A stretch of DNA of 64,000 nt from Metellina segmentata (GCA_947359465.1 OX375873.1:132820899-132884898); one strand, 5' to 3'. Numbered from the stretch's first letter, positions 33,358 through 45,464 are shown. Program-made: numbers and translations. The notes: generated by a model not told the origin, from the sequence alone.

Positions 33358-33440
33358 GGCCAGTCTCGTACATTTATGGCTTTAATGCCACCAGAGGCAT
33401 ATTTGGCCAAGCTGTATGTGTCGCACACAAGACGGGACAA
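33358..33440 (-). repeat. Repeat family 3, inverted fragment
   Basis: The complement reads CAGCTTGGCCAAATATGCCT followed by GGTGGCATTAAAGCC, matching the blocks at about 18200-18230 and 31240-31273. It directly adjoins a SINE family 1 body. The two may be parts of one longer composite element. Confidence 0.5.
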
Positions 33441-33821
33441 ATTATGTAAATGGACAAACACAAAATAAAGTTTTGCGAACTAAAAGTTCTTAAGTAACAA
33501 AAAAATTAAGAAAAATAACTTTATACTGGAAACCTGTAATACTCTTTAAGGTCCCAAAATGTAAAATTATCCTTATTTTAATATTAAGATGTGTCTTTAT
33601 TGAAAAAATTGCAACAAAAATGCGAATAAATGAACAAACTAAATTCAAATTTTTTTCAGTCACATATTAACAGATGTGAAATTAATTTGATAAATGCAAA
33701 TTTTATAAAGAGTGATTGAGATATAAAGTTTTGCTCGCTATAGTTTGTCTACATACCTTAAAGGTGAACTTTTATGAACCAAAATGAAAAATTCATTACA
33801 GGAAGTTAATTTGAAGAATAG
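33441..33821. other. AT-rich non-coding stretch
   Basis: Nothing recognisable apart from A/T-rich low-complexity DNA. Confidence 0.5.
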
Positions 33822-33948
33822 CCGTCACCCTGGAGCTACAAAACGGGTCATTGATTACGGTCCGGGACCAATGTCATCCCACTTACTCACCACACCAATG
33901 TGATGTCATTTAAGGTCACGATAAATTTAACGTACGCCAGCCCCCACG
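33822..33948 (-). repeat. SINE family 1, internally deleted fragment
   Basis: The tail-side block (CTGGAGCTACAAAACGGGTC, GATTACGGTCCGGGACCAAT) is followed, after a gap in the family order, by the CACACCA block and GGTCACGATAAATTTAACGT. The middle of the body is missing. Confidence 0.6.
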
Positions 33949-33994
33949 AAAATAATGGTCTTTTATTGGATCTAATTTTGTACTCTTAAGACTT

Positions 33995-34115
33995 CAGTTG
34001 CTAATCTACTACTCGTCCAACCCGTCACCTGCACGTGGTTCAAAGCAACAAGGTGTTGTCCTAGGATCATTCCCTTCGGTTTTGACCCCGGATCAATCCT
34101 GTTGTGTTGCTCCAT
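33995..34115 (+). repeat. SINE family 1 fragment, opposite orientation
   Basis: CACGTGGTTCAAAGCAACAA, GGTGTTGTCCTAGGATCATT and CCCGGATCAATCCTGTTGTG, then TTGCTCC, match the family read from head to tail. It lies 46 bases from an oppositely oriented fragment (33822-33948), so together they form an inverted pair. Confidence 0.65.
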
Positions 34116-36713
34116 AATTAAATACATTTCTACGGTTCTGCTAACCGCTTTAATGTGGCCCTCCATGGACGGAGGGAAAGTCACATGATTACACACACAC
34201 TATACAACGTGGAGTGGATTTAACTCCAGTCTACACTTCAGCGTAAGACAAAACACATTTCCTTATCATAGATGTTCATAGCGAGTTAAGCCTCTGATTT
34301 GTTTCAGACACATAAATCCGCTCTGTAAACTGCTGTAGACCCTACATGATTTTTAAATAATTTGTTCTGATCGAGCAATATGATTATTTCAACCAACAGA
34401 AGTGGTCATTTTGTAAAAACGGGCTTTTGGGAACAAGAAATACTAGACTTCTATGAAATCTCGGGTTACTCCAATTATTATCTTCCAAGCTTCACATCAT
34501 CACTCGTATTTTGCACAAATCTGTATAGTTCCGTACGCGTTTCTCCAAATATCAGTAAAAGGAAGCCAGCAGTTTTAAAATTCACTCACAGAGCTGACAA
34601 TAAGCGAACTCTGAGTAAAATGCAATCTCAGTCCTGACTCCTCCATTCATTTCACGTCGGCTCATTTAGTCAAACGAATGAACCGCTCCCATCAATTGGA
34701 AGGGAATCCATACGTGCACGTCCTCTCAATCCATTGCTCAGGGTTCATGCGCCGGAATCGGAATCCAAACATGCAAATTAAGCAACGGAACGCGTCCTTA
34801 ATGGCGTGCAAACCCATCGGCCTCTCCGCTTTTGACACTTATTAGAAAGTTTCTGAGTACGACGCGGGATACATTGACTCGGATGTTGTTTTCTGAACTT
34901 GAAAGTTTAGGTTTCAAAGATAAATAACCTGCAACTTGGATCAAAATTATCCGTCCGATGCAGGAGAGTGATTGAAATGCTTTCAAATGTTGAAGTGACT
35001 CGTGTGCATTGTTTACTTAAGATCATAGTCGTACATCGCGATGCATTGCTTTGTCATAGCGAAATATTGCATGCTTTTACTGCATTAATAAATAAGGTTT
35101 TCAAAACGTGTTCTCAAGTTTTTCAAACTTGTGGTGTATCGTTAGATAAAAATTATATGAAAATTCTAAAATCTACAACTATGCATAGCAACATTTATCT
35201 GTAACTTTTAAATTTAAGTCACACTGAACCCAAGATTCTAACATAAAGCTAATTCTCTAACAGCAAAGAATCGTTACAGATCGCGTTGCCATTCGAACTC
35301 AATAAAATTGTTTTGCAGACGATTTGATAATGCAAACTAAATAAACGTCTACTAATCAATACTTTTTCTTCTCAAAAATGTATATTTTTTTTAAGCTACG
35401 TCACTAAACGTTTCTATTGTCTGCTCTAAAAATATTGTGTAAGTAAAGAGCTTTAGTTCTTTTCCTCAGCATATCTTGTTTTACCACCTGCACTTTTCAT
35501 TTCCGACCCCATGTTGCTATACAAAAAAAAGCTTCTTTATATGTGTTTTACTTACCCTTAAAGTTTGACCCATGAATTCCGGGACACCGTGTATATATGT
35601 TTATATGTATGTATATATGTACGTGTGTGTTTCTATTTCTTGATATTGTTTGCGTTGTGTCTAGAGCAGGTCAAAAATTGCTCTTGCGCCATAAAACCCA
35701 AAATACAACCATTCCCACCATGCTAAAGCTGGGACATTTAAGCACACTACAGATTAGGACCCATGAAAGCACCACTATTTCTGATTAAAGTAATAAAACT
35801 AAGTGACACAAACTCTATATATCCCACTATGCTTTTTATACTTTATTGGATATCCGATAAGTAATGGTCTAGGATGTTTTACTTTTGTAATGCAAAATGA
35901 CAATTCAAATTCAACTACTGAGATTTCATCAAGTACTAAATAAATGTACCATACATCAAGCGTTGGTAGTTTTTCTTGCACTGTACAAAATCAATGAGTC
36001 CACGTTCCTTTATGATGAACATTATCTTGTAAGAACTCAAAATTAGCAAAAGCAGATAATTTGTATTAATTTTTTTCAAAATGGCCGAGACGCTATTATT
36101 TTGCGTATTTTATTTCTATCAATTACTTCTATGATCATTTCCAAAATTCATTGTTGATATATAGGCATGACTAAATTTATCTATACTTGGTGTATGAATT
36201 GGAACAATCGAGACCAGTTTCAGACTTTCATAATTCTGACTTATGAAATTGAAGAGCTCGAACGCGGTGTTCGCATCCCAAGTCTTGTAGTTTGGATAAT
36301 ATTTGCTTTTCTAGTGTATCGTGATTGTATTTGTATGGGCATACGTGTATAGGTACGAATATTATTTATTAATTTTCTGTGTGTATCCTTATAAAGTTTA
36401 GTTAGATTTAACACTCATCCCATCAACTATAGACTCATCTCTAAATCTATTGAATTATTTGAGCTATCGTTAGGTGATTAATCTCTTCCTCGTTTGCGGA
36501 TGTTTGAGTGAAATTCTCCCTTTCTGGATAAAAGCGAAGTTGATGATGACAAGCGATTGGGTCGTTTGTCATCTTCAATGACAAAGGTAAATTTTGGTAT
36601 TATTCGTGAATTTCTGTCTAGATCAAATGATAGGACTAGTTTTAGTAACGTTAATGTATCCCAAACAGTGCGTCGTGAAATAGTTACTGTAGTTTAGAAA
36701 TTTACCATTCTGG
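34116..36713. other. Non-coding stretch, moderate then low G+C
   Basis: No gene is recognised. The frames at 34380-34637, 34798-34986, 34968-35204, 35597-35788, 35799-35981 and 36167-36352 do not resemble known proteins. The segment 34480-34980 has higher G+C than its surroundings and is not repeated in the window. Confidence 0.4.
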
Positions 36714-37214
36714 TTAGTATATCCACGAAGTGTGTCATCACTGGTATAACAGACCTGATCTTGATGAACGAGATATCTCGACCATCAAGAAAATTGATCA
36801 AATTTAGATGGGAAATATTTACAAATACGAGTAGGTTATAGTTACATGTGCAATTTTCTAAAAGCCATCATTACAAAACATGTCTAACATTTACAAATTA
36901 AAACATGACGTCATTACGGAATTAGAAATTGCTTTCTGAAATTAACTTAAGTTTTAATATTGTTTAGCGTTATACAAATGTTTTAGATACCGCATTTACA
37001 AGTAATTAAATCTAAAAAAGTAAATATAAAATTACTAGAAAAATATTTGAAACAAATTATTTTTTGTAAATTATAAAGAAGCATTTGATTTATCGAGAAA
37101 CCGATGTAAGGTTATCATAAAAAAATTGGCAAAATCTTGATAAAAAGATACCTCTTCATTACCGAAATTGCTCAGATCTTGATGGAAGAAATAACGTAGA
37201 AATCACTTAGTTGG
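36714..37214. mobile_element. TTAA-type MITE, two separated halves
   Basis: The left part (about 36714-36812) has TGATCTTGATGAACGAGATA and TCTCGACCATCAAG. The right part (about 37106-37214) has AAATCTTGATAAAAAGATAC and CAGATCTTGATGGAAGAAAT and ends TCACTTAGTTGG before TTAA (37215-37218). About 290 bases of AT-rich unrelated sequence separate them, which suggests a later insertion or heavy decay in the middle. Confidence 0.5.
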
Positions 37215-37329
37215 TTAAGAAAGCCATAATCCAAAGTATTTATTCTCATGGTCTTTGATGGATCAGAAACATTCGCATTGTGCTGAAATTCAAAGTAAGA
37301 ATTTGTGCCTGTATGGGTGCAAATGTTTG

Positions 37330-37495
37330 GTGGGGAGGACTGCCGGCTCAGGTCAGCGCCTCCTCATTTGTCCATGGTTTAAAATTACCTGGTCTTACCC
37401 TTGGATCTATCCCTACGGGATTGCTTGGGCACAGTCACCAAATAGCCCGCGGTGTTGCTACAATGCGACGTTAGTTAGAATACCTGCCTATCTAC
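37330..37495 (+). repeat. SINE family 1, head-less copy
   Basis: Family order in the + direction: GGACTGCCGGCTCAGGTCAG, GTCCATGGTTTAAAATTACC, CCCTTGGATCTATCCCTACG, AAATAGCCCGCGGTGTTGC, then the tail GCGACGTTAGTTAGAATACC. Two overlapping reading frames here are by-products. Confidence 0.7.
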
Positions 37496-37661
37496 CTCAT
37501 TCAATTTAATGTGTCAATATTGGTGTGGAAACTTAAATATACTCTCCTATACCATATTTTTACTTTAATTTTGTGTTTCTAGAACAGGTGACATGAAACA
37601 CATTGAAAGAAAGAACTGAATTTATTTCTTAATAAGTAAAGGTTACAAAATGCATACTTAA

Positions 37662-37896
37662 CTCCAGGTAGTTTCGACGAGATATGTCGTCCATCATGAT
37701 AAAACCAAGTTTGTTTATTATAATACATCTCGTCATCAAGTCATTCTAAAATTTCTGATGACGATATCAAGGGTTTTTCTAATGAGTTTTCAGCTAGTGA
37801 TCAGTTTCTTTTGATGATCAGTTACATCGTCTATCAAGATCTGCTCAGTTTTGTCAACTACCAAAGTGACTTTTATCAAGACTGACTCCAGGAAGG
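37662..37896. mobile_element. TTAA-flanked MITE, full-length
   Basis: Flanked by TTAA at 37658-37661 and 37897-37900. It begins CTCCAGGTAGTTTCGACGAG and ends GACTCCAGGAAGG. The interior has the family motifs ATATGTCGTCCATCATGATA and CATCGTCTATCAAGATCTGC. Non-coding. Confidence 0.75.
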
Positions 37897-37900
37897 TTAA

Positions 37901-40221
37901 TGAATGCTAATTGTAAATGTAATGGTTTGGTAAGAATTTATTAGTTCAGAGGTTAATGAAGAAGCAACAAATCTTTGAATCTAAAATATTTTTACTGAGT
38001 TACAAAATTTACAATTTTTAAAAACTCACTATTTCCCCGTGATGCTACAATTTGCAAGACATTAAAAGCTTCAACGAATGAAAAAAGTGTGTAATTTAAT
38101 TGTTCTCAAAAGATATTTCAGCTATCAATTTGAAAAGTTCAGTCTAAATTACTTTAAGAAAGCAGCAAAACCTTTACTGATTAATAATTTTAATCTGCTT
38201 AAAATTTTTACAAATATAAATTACGCTTTGGTAAAAGAGGATAGTAAATTTAATTGACATTTATTACATTAAGTATTAATTAAACTAAACTATCAATGTA
38301 TTTCCATTAACTAAATAACCTTTTCCAAACCATTATGCTAATTAATTTCATATTACAAGGTCATTATACAACGTGTTTTCTGGAACGTTGATGAACAAAC
38401 AATGTACTAAAAATGATTTTTCGACAACCCTATCTATGATTCTTATAATACTTTAAATACGTTACGACTTTCATGTCCTTTTAATAGAGTAAAAACACAT
38501 GATTTATGGTTAAAGCTTAAAATAATGTGATTATGACGCCCGAAGACATTCTACAGATACTTACGAATTTCCCGGACATGATAATGACTTATTAAACTAA
38601 ACGCGGAAAAAACTCCTATCGCTAAACGCTAAAACAATACATATATGTTAGCATGGGAAAAAAAAGAATCACTCTCAGCAATTCTTACGTGTGAATAGAT
38701 AAATTAAAAATGCTTTTCAGTCATTAATTTTCGCTCATCTGAGGCAAATGGAAAATTAATTCCCCGCTTGACATAAATTTCGATTACTTCAACCTTATCA
38801 ATTTTTTTAAGTGGGGAGAAAAGAAAAGAATTTAAGAGATAGGATTAATATCATAACTTTTGTGATGGGCGGATTTTCAATAACGAACTTCAGTACTAAA
38901 TACGGGGGAGCATGAACTAGTGCAGCTATGTGCAAAAAAAGTACAAAAGCTTCATTTAATCAAGGATCCCTTGAAAACAAAAGCCCTTATCAAATACATA
39001 TTTGCATGCAATATTTGTCAACGTAGCTTTTCCTCTCTTATCCTAATATTGTTGTAACGGTCTTTATATTGTGTACTATGCTTTTATGAACAAAAAAGGT
39101 TTTTACAAGATTTTAGTTTCAAATTTCATAAACCTCTTTTTTGAAAGGAGGTAATGTAATTATTTGCACGTGTAATCTAATATTGAAATAACTTTATGAA
39201 TATACATAGTTATACTTTTATTTTTGAAAGAAATTATTTTAAAATCACAGAAATAATCTACCTTTTACCTATTTCGCATATGAAAGTGATTCTTCAAAAA
39301 AAGTGTCTTATTTTTTTTTTCAATTCTGAAGTTTATGTCAGGTAGCTATTTCAAATTCATTGTTTACCAGATGCTATTGTTTTTTTCATTTGATAGTGCA
39401 TCTTCATGATGTCTTTTCAGTGGAATAAACACTTTTACTCCATCCTATCCGTCTGTGTAAATATTTCCCTCTTAAAAAAAGCTCATCTACTAATGAATTT
39501 TTTCAAATTATGCTCACTAAAAAGTACACGTATCTACATTCCTAACATGGAAACTTAATTTTATACATAGAAAGAGATCTAAGGGTAGGGTTTGAAACAT
39601 TTAGACAACTCTCTTTTGATTTGAGGGATATAATGATAGATCCTGGTTAGAGTTAAGTTGTTTATATTTGAGGAGAGTATTTTGTTTCGTTCGGCTTTGT
39701 CTTAGCCCTCTAAATTTTATGAATAGTGTAATGTTGCTTTTACCGAACAACCCACTTTAAAAAAAAATTATGGATTACTTTAACAAATAGAGAAATATAT
39801 TATGTTGCTCACTTTCTTAGAATAAAATATTTCTAGATCTTCACCGATTTGAATGACCTTTTCCATATAATATAATCTTTCGTTGGAACGATACTAGTGC
39901 TCCTCTTTTCTTTCGTACAAAATACTTGAAATCCTTTTGCATTGTCCCATTCTGTAAAAGAATCGATTATATTGGTCTACCCATTCTAAAGAGTATCCCT
40001 TTTTGTAAATATTGTAGTTTTCTTTTCCTCATAATAGAATCCTTTAGAAATATTACCTTTGTTATTTTTCAGTATAGAATCGTTTGGAAGGATTTTACTG
40101 CTTATTTTCAGAATAGAATCCTTAGGAATAATTATATTCGTAAATAAGGTTAGAAGTACTGCAGGAAATACTACAAGTTTCAGAGTGTATTTATGCGTGT
40201 TAACCCCTCAAAACTTTTAAA
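37901..40221. other. AT-rich non-coding stretch
   Basis: No gene is recognised. Between about 39925 and 40142 a loose repeat of ATAGAATCCTTTGGAA-like blocks occurs three or four times and supports an accidental reading frame (39926-40147). Otherwise A/T-rich and featureless. Confidence 0.45.
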
Positions 40222-40838
40222 TGAGAACTTGACTCAGGGGGCGTTACTAGCAGAATATGATTTCCTTGGCTACCACCGTAGTTTCCCCAGCCTTTTGCAT
40301 TTTTAGTTACTGTAGTTCACGCTTATATTTAGTAGCTTCTAATTTGCTCGTTTTTATTTGTGGGTACTTTCGTTTAAAGGATTTGTCTCATTGCCTGCTG
40401 CGATGGAAATGAAAAAAAATAATTTTGAAGTTGTATTTTTCCTATTGGCCATATGTATTTAGTTCGGAAATACATTATCACATTTAATATATTTGAAAGG
40501 TTCATTCATATATTTACAGTCGAAAAAATGAGAACTTGAATAAAGGGAAGTTACTAGCAGACTATGGTCCTCTTGGCGACCACCGTATTTTCCCTAGCCT
40601 TTTGCATTTTTAGTTACTGTAGTTCACCCTTGTATTTAGTAACTTCTAATTTTTCTAGTTTTTATCTGTGGGTTCTTTCGTTGGAAGGATTTTTAACATT
40701 GCCTGTTGCGATGGAAACGAAAAAAATAATTTTGAAGTAGTGTTTTTTGTATTGGCCATATGTATTTAGTTCGGAAACAAATTATCACATCGGAGATATT
40801 TGAAAGGTTCATTCTCATATTCATAGTCGCCAAAAGAA
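40222..40838. repeat. 307-bp direct tandem duplication, two copies
   Basis: TGAGAACTTGA starts both copies (40222 and 40529). Shared blocks include CCTTTTGCATTTTTAGTTAC, TATTGGCCATATGTATTTAG and ATATTTGAAAGGTTCATTC. The copies differ by scattered substitutions and one-base indels, so the duplication is not recent. No open frame survives across it. Confidence 0.9.
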
Positions 40839-41613
40839 ATCATATCACCATACAGCTATGATCATTAACAACATCTAGCACAAGGTGCTAAATCACCCCT
40901 TCGGAAGAGAGCTGACAGTTGCTTATGCTCCGAAGGGACAACTTATTAACCAAACCTACGCCTAATCGATTAAACGTCAATTACACTAACCGCACAGTGC
41001 ATCCCTCGCAAAACTCCCCTACTAACAAAGTGCAGCTGACTGCCTGCTCCAAAACAAACTCGTGACAACTTAATCACACACCTGTGTTTGGCAAGGCTGC
41101 TCCATCGATTCGCTTCGGAATCGGTTTATCGATTACAGCCTAATAACACATCGATGTCCCTTCCATCAGCGATACACTCCACCATTAAAGAGTCTTGAAA
41201 TCCCACCCCCAACGTTATGGGATTACAAGACATCTGCAATGGAATTTACGGTCAGGAGGCTTCTTGCTAACTGGATTATACAGGAACCCGGTCATCGAAA
41301 AGGATGAACACTAAAATTAGAGTGTTCGGACACGAAGAAGTGACACTGGCATTGGAGTTATTTTAATCGCATTGCCTCGCGAATTCCGGATGATGAATTA
41401 ATAAGAAATGGGGAAGGATAATGAATGGGTGATTTCAATGGCATCGCTTTCGTTTGGTACAATGTACTTAGCATTATTCCGTGATGGATGATGATTCAGT
41501 GTTAGCTTGTCTGGCTGGGATGTAGTTTAATAATCTCGTAATGAATTTCGAATCATAATGTAGGACGCTGCATTTAGTAGAGATTGCTTTTCTGAGAGGA
41601 ACGATAGCTTTAA
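40839..41613. other. GC-elevated, low-repeat segment, possibly regulatory
   Basis: About 40870-41500 is distinctly less AT-rich than its neighbours and shares no repeats with the window. A perfect 9-base inverted repeat CCCTTCGGA/TCCGAAGGG lies at 40897-40905 and 40929-40937. Several ATCGATT and TAATCGATTA-like motifs occur. No frame looks coding. A conserved non-coding element is possible but unproven. Confidence 0.35.
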
Positions 41614-42493
41614 CCCTCCCAGTGGTTTCCATGAGATATCTCGTCCATCAAGGTATGACCAATTCTGCTAATGACGAGATATCCATGATAAAGATATGGT
41701 ATAGCTGCAGTCTTCGTTTATAGCGGTGGCTTTTTTGGCGCTCTTTTAAAGTCGCCAAGGAAATAATTATTTCAAAAATATTTTTCTTTCATAAATATTT
41801 TTCTTTTTACAACGGAAAATGAAAGCTGCAAGACACATTTGTGAATGTTTAAAAAAAAAATATTTTTAAAACGTCTACAAAAAGTAATAAAATGAAATTA
41901 ATTTTTTTTTTACAAAAGAATGTACTTAGTTTTAACGGAATGCATGAAATAATACGACATGAAACGCCAGAACTGTAACGTGAAAAAAATTGCGATAAAA
42001 GAAAATTCCACAGCTGGCAAAAAAACATTAACTGAACTATTGAAATCACAGAATTTTTTTTTATGTACCAATGCAATCAAAACATATTTTAAAATTAAAA
42101 AAAAAACATGGAATAAAGAAAAAATTTCAAACCAACCAATGATTTTAAACGATTTTAACGGATTTTGAAAGAACTTTCTAGAACAATCAAAATGAAAATT
42201 TAAACTTTCCGTTTGCCGGAGGTTGCCATGAAAACCGCAATTACCATAAATACAGATGGGTTGCCTTTACCTACCATAACTCGCTACTAGATGTACGCTA
42301 AAACAATCTCCAAGGCCGTTGCCACTGCTTTAAGCGTAGACTACAGCTGTACCAAATATAGTGCTGATTTCGTTTCGATGACGAGATCAAGATCTGGTCA
42401 GTGTTTTCTTCTAATGACTGCATATCTCGTCCATCTAGATGTAGTCAGTTTTACCAATGACGAGAAACCTCAGCGAGACAGCCACCAGCAGGG
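41614..42493. mobile_element. TTAA-type MITE split by a later insertion
   Basis: The left half (41614-41697) starts CCCTCCCAGTGGTTTCCATG after TTAA (41610-41613) and carries GAGATATCTCGTCCATCAAG. The right half (42354-42493) carries GATGACGAGATCAAGATCTG and ends CCACCAGCAGGG before TGAA. Together they make a MITE of about 224 bases, the usual size of the family. The 656-base insert between them is listed separately. Confidence 0.7.
41698..42353 (-). mobile_element. 656-bp TIR element inserted in a MITE
   Basis: Inverted ends of about 33 bases: GGTATAGCTGCAGTCTTCG on the left and, on the complementary strand, GGTACAGCTGTAGTCTACG on the right, with further matches to GTGGC. The minus-strand interior from about 42285 to 42155 aligns with the short element at 17590-17844, for which this is the longer relative. 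The central part is A/T-rich. The frames in it (41849-42076, 41959-42168) are not transposase-like, so it is non-autonomous. The flanks AAAGATAT and AAATATAG are only loosely alike. Confidence 0.7.
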
Positions 42494-42611
42494 TGAATCA
42501 TGAAGAAACAGTGCAACTAAATTTCTTCCTTTCGATGATTCATTTATATAAATATTCATATTTACACACATGAAAAGAAGTACGTCGCGTAACTTGTGTA
42601 GAGGTTATAAT

Positions 42612-42702
42612 GTTCGGATGACATGGTCTGGCATCAATCCTAAAGGAAAATATCCGATCACAGCACCTCATAATTTTAAATCGCGATCAGAAGATGAATG
42701 CT
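42612..42702 (-). repeat. SINE family 1 fragment
   Basis: CATGGTCTGGCATCAATCCT, AAAGGAAAATATCCGATCAC, AGCACCTCATAATTTTAAAT and CGATCAGAAGATGAATGC match the tail half of the body with many changes. Confidence 0.55.
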
Positions 42703-44482
42703 ATAGCATTTTTACTACACAATTTTCAAAGGCGGTTATTTTCTCATTTTAAATATGAAGATATACATTCATGTACATTTAAATATAATGGAGTAAATGT
42801 GTTTTAATGTACCTTCAGTTATTAATATAGAAACATAATTAAAATAACTTAATACTAATATAAATAGTACTATATTTATTTTTAGCATTTTGCAGGTAAC
42901 ATCCTTACTTAATAAGCAATAAAATGTTAAAATCGAAAATTTTTACTGCATAAAATTATGTATCTTTAATGTATTATTGGTTAAGAATATTGAAAAAGAG
43001 CGTCAAAAAATTTTGAAAACTTATACTATTTAAAATGCATAGGAGTGACATTCTACAACTGAATGCGTTAAAAACTACTACATGTATGTTACGAAATATA
43101 TTTGTATGCTCACTTCTCACTCTTTAAATGAAGACGATTTATAATGTTAAAGAAATCTAGATTTAAAGAGTTTTTCAAAACCTTCGATATTCTTGCATTA
43201 AAATATAGCTACAAGACTCTGCCTAATACTTGAAGCAAGAAAATATGGAAAAAACCCAATCCTCTTAGAAAATGAAAAAGTGGGAAACATTTTGGGAAAC
43301 TACTTTCTTCTCTCTTAATCGTTTCTTTGAAGCATAAAATATCACAGGAATCACTTCATGCATGTCATCGAACTGGCACTTCTTTGCAGAGCCAAAGATG
43401 AATGGAGGAAAAGCAGTAATCGAAAATAAAACACATCAAATCGTCTTTCGATTCCCATCAAAATCTCCCAAGATCTGAAAGTTTCAAGATAAACTATTCC
43501 CAAGGGCTATATCTAGTTTGATTTGAAACTTCGACTTCAAAAGGTAGGAATGTTTCTCAGAAAGTTATGAAACTTTAACTGTATTTAGGAGTTTCTAGAG
43601 GTATGAATCATCTTGGTACGAGCACTCATCCCTTACCTTCATTTACTTCGATGTCGGTAAAATACTCGGCCTTGCGTTTTTACGTAGAAAAAATTTTAAG
43701 GTAAGTTTGGTTTAGAATTTTCAACCATTGGTACACTGATACATCTTTTAAAGCTTTACTTTTATATTTAAAGATAGACTACAAGCAAAACTTCGTACAT
43801 CAGCTGATGTTGAAATAAGTTCAAAACTCCTAGTCAAGTCGAAATCTATGTTTTATCAAGGGCCGTAAGGGTACATGTAAAATGAAAAGGTTTTGGTAAA
43901 CAATATGTTTACTTTCTCAGCAAATTCTTTCATTTAAATTGCAAAACTGAACTTGGATTGGACGCCGTATGCGGACACTGTTTCACCTGTGCGGCTTTCA
44001 GCTGTATTGTCAGTCTTACGGAGGATATTCAGGGATAAGGGAGAGCCAAGCAATCCACAATACTTACATAAAACATTTAAGTACACAAAAAGAGGAAAGG
44101 AAAGTGAAGGGCAAAACATGTAAGCACAAAAACACATAATGACCAAAGAAAAGGATAACTAAATTTGAAAATTGAGAATAAAAACAAAAAAACATAACCA
44201 CTAAACAAAAAGCATACATTAAAACAGGAAACATTTTCAGAAATAAAAAAATGTTTTATCCCAAAATCAGAACGTTTAAGAAGACAACCAAAATTACATA
44301 TACTAGTTATGAACGAAAAGCAAAGTTATTTTGAGAACTATTGACTTCTCAGCTCTCACAGATTTAATCAATGTTGGAGTTGAGAAAGTCTATCACTTTA
44401 AGGATTTTGTGGTGTCAGTGTCTGTCTTGGCAGTACTTTGGCACCAATGCGAGTAGTTTTGAAGAGAAGGTTTCACCAAATT
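42703..44482. other. AT-rich non-coding stretch
   Basis: No gene is recognised. A donor-like TTTTAAG|GTAAGTTTGG at about 43699 lacks a matching open upstream segment. The minus-strand frame at 43934-44146 is unrecognised. It lies downstream of the retrotransposon remnant and could be part of its 3' trailer. Confidence 0.4.
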
Positions 44483-44710
44483 TCACGAACTTGTAACATC
44501 ACAGTCAAAGAAGTAGTGGATGGGATCACCGTCCTGGCCACAGATGCACGGAATTTGGATGTGACTTAACTGATTTCCATTTAATGATGTTGCGATAATA
44601 TTTAAAATAAGGTTCATACTTAGCGCCAACCTTTTCTTTGCCGCTAAATCCAATGGAGTGATATCCTGGAGTCACATTAGACATGCAACCTCGGCAGTGT
44701 AGCTACCAAG
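44483..44710 (-). pseudogene. Non-LTR retrotransposon reverse transcriptase, C-terminal remnant
   Basis: On the minus strand the frame from 44710 reads GSYTAEVACLM, a TGA stop (44672-44674), then LQDITPLDLAAKKRLALS, and later PCICGQDGDPIHYFFDC. It ends at TGA (44483-44485). The EV..L....PLDL..... pattern followed by a C-x-C-x8-H-x4-C cluster is what I know from the C-terminal end of LINE reverse transcriptases of the Jockey/R1 type. Only about 75 codons remain, with an internal stop. The polymerase core and endonuclease are absent, as in a 5'-truncated LINE copy. It is a decayed mobile-element gene, not a host gene. Which LINE clade it belongs to cannot be settled here. Confidence 0.7.
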
Positions 44711-45189
44711 CTAGAAAATAATTTCTTTCATGACATGTTTTGCACCAATTGATGTTCACACCGCTAAATTCATTTTAACCTTAAAATTGATTATGCCTTC
44801 ATATTTGATAATACACTGTAGCTATATTCTAAACCTAAGTAAGCTGTATTAATTTCTGTGACACAATTAACCAAACACAAAACTTAGAAGTACTCCCATT
44901 AACTTTAACATAACTGAAAAAATGTTTAATGCAATGAGCAATGCTATTTCAAGTGTTTACGATATAATTAATGTGGTGATTTCTAAAATTTGATAGAAAT
45001 TCAATAATTCTTCAATATTTGGTAATTAGAGTCTTGTCCTTTAAGGGTTTTCAAGCAAGAATTCAGAGATATTCTAAAAATGACTTTACTTCAATCATTT
45101 ATTAGTATGCAGGTTTTTTTTCCTAATGACGGGCACTTAAAGTATTATTCCTTGGCCACTGCAAGGCCGGAAGCGATGACCATTTGGGA
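44711..45189. other. AT-rich non-coding stretch
   Basis: No gene is recognised. The first part may include upstream remnants of the LINE fragment but no frame is kept. Confidence 0.45.
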
Positions 45190-45464
45190 AGGACACTCCG
45201 GGATCAATCCCTTAAGGGACATATCCGAAGACAACACCTCGTAATTTTGAACCACGGTCAGATGACGAGCAACACCTGAGCTGGCACCCCACTCTCCAAA
45301 CTTCCACACCATCCCAACTTAAGTACTTTCGGCCACGAGAGATTTCAGGTGTACCAGCCAACTCTACACCATACGCTTACAAACATCCATGCCTGTACCC
45401 GGATTCAAACCAGGAACCTTCTGATCTAGAGGGTAACACCTTAGCCACTATACCGGTTGGTCGG
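45190..45464 (-). repeat. SINE family 1, nearly complete copy
   Basis: The tRNA-like head begins at 45464 (CCGACCAACCGGTATAGTGG on the minus strand) and its B box reads GGTTTGAATCC, one change from consensus. The body runs in order to about 45190, where the usual GGGCTATTGACGACGG block is replaced by unrelated sequence. The close match to 1155-1492 marks this as one of the younger copies. Confidence 0.8.

Noticed and set aside
42703..43699. Donor-like TTTTAAG|GTAAGTTTGG considered as an exon end
   Set aside because: The upstream segment from the nearest acceptor has stops in all frames and no exon-like composition.
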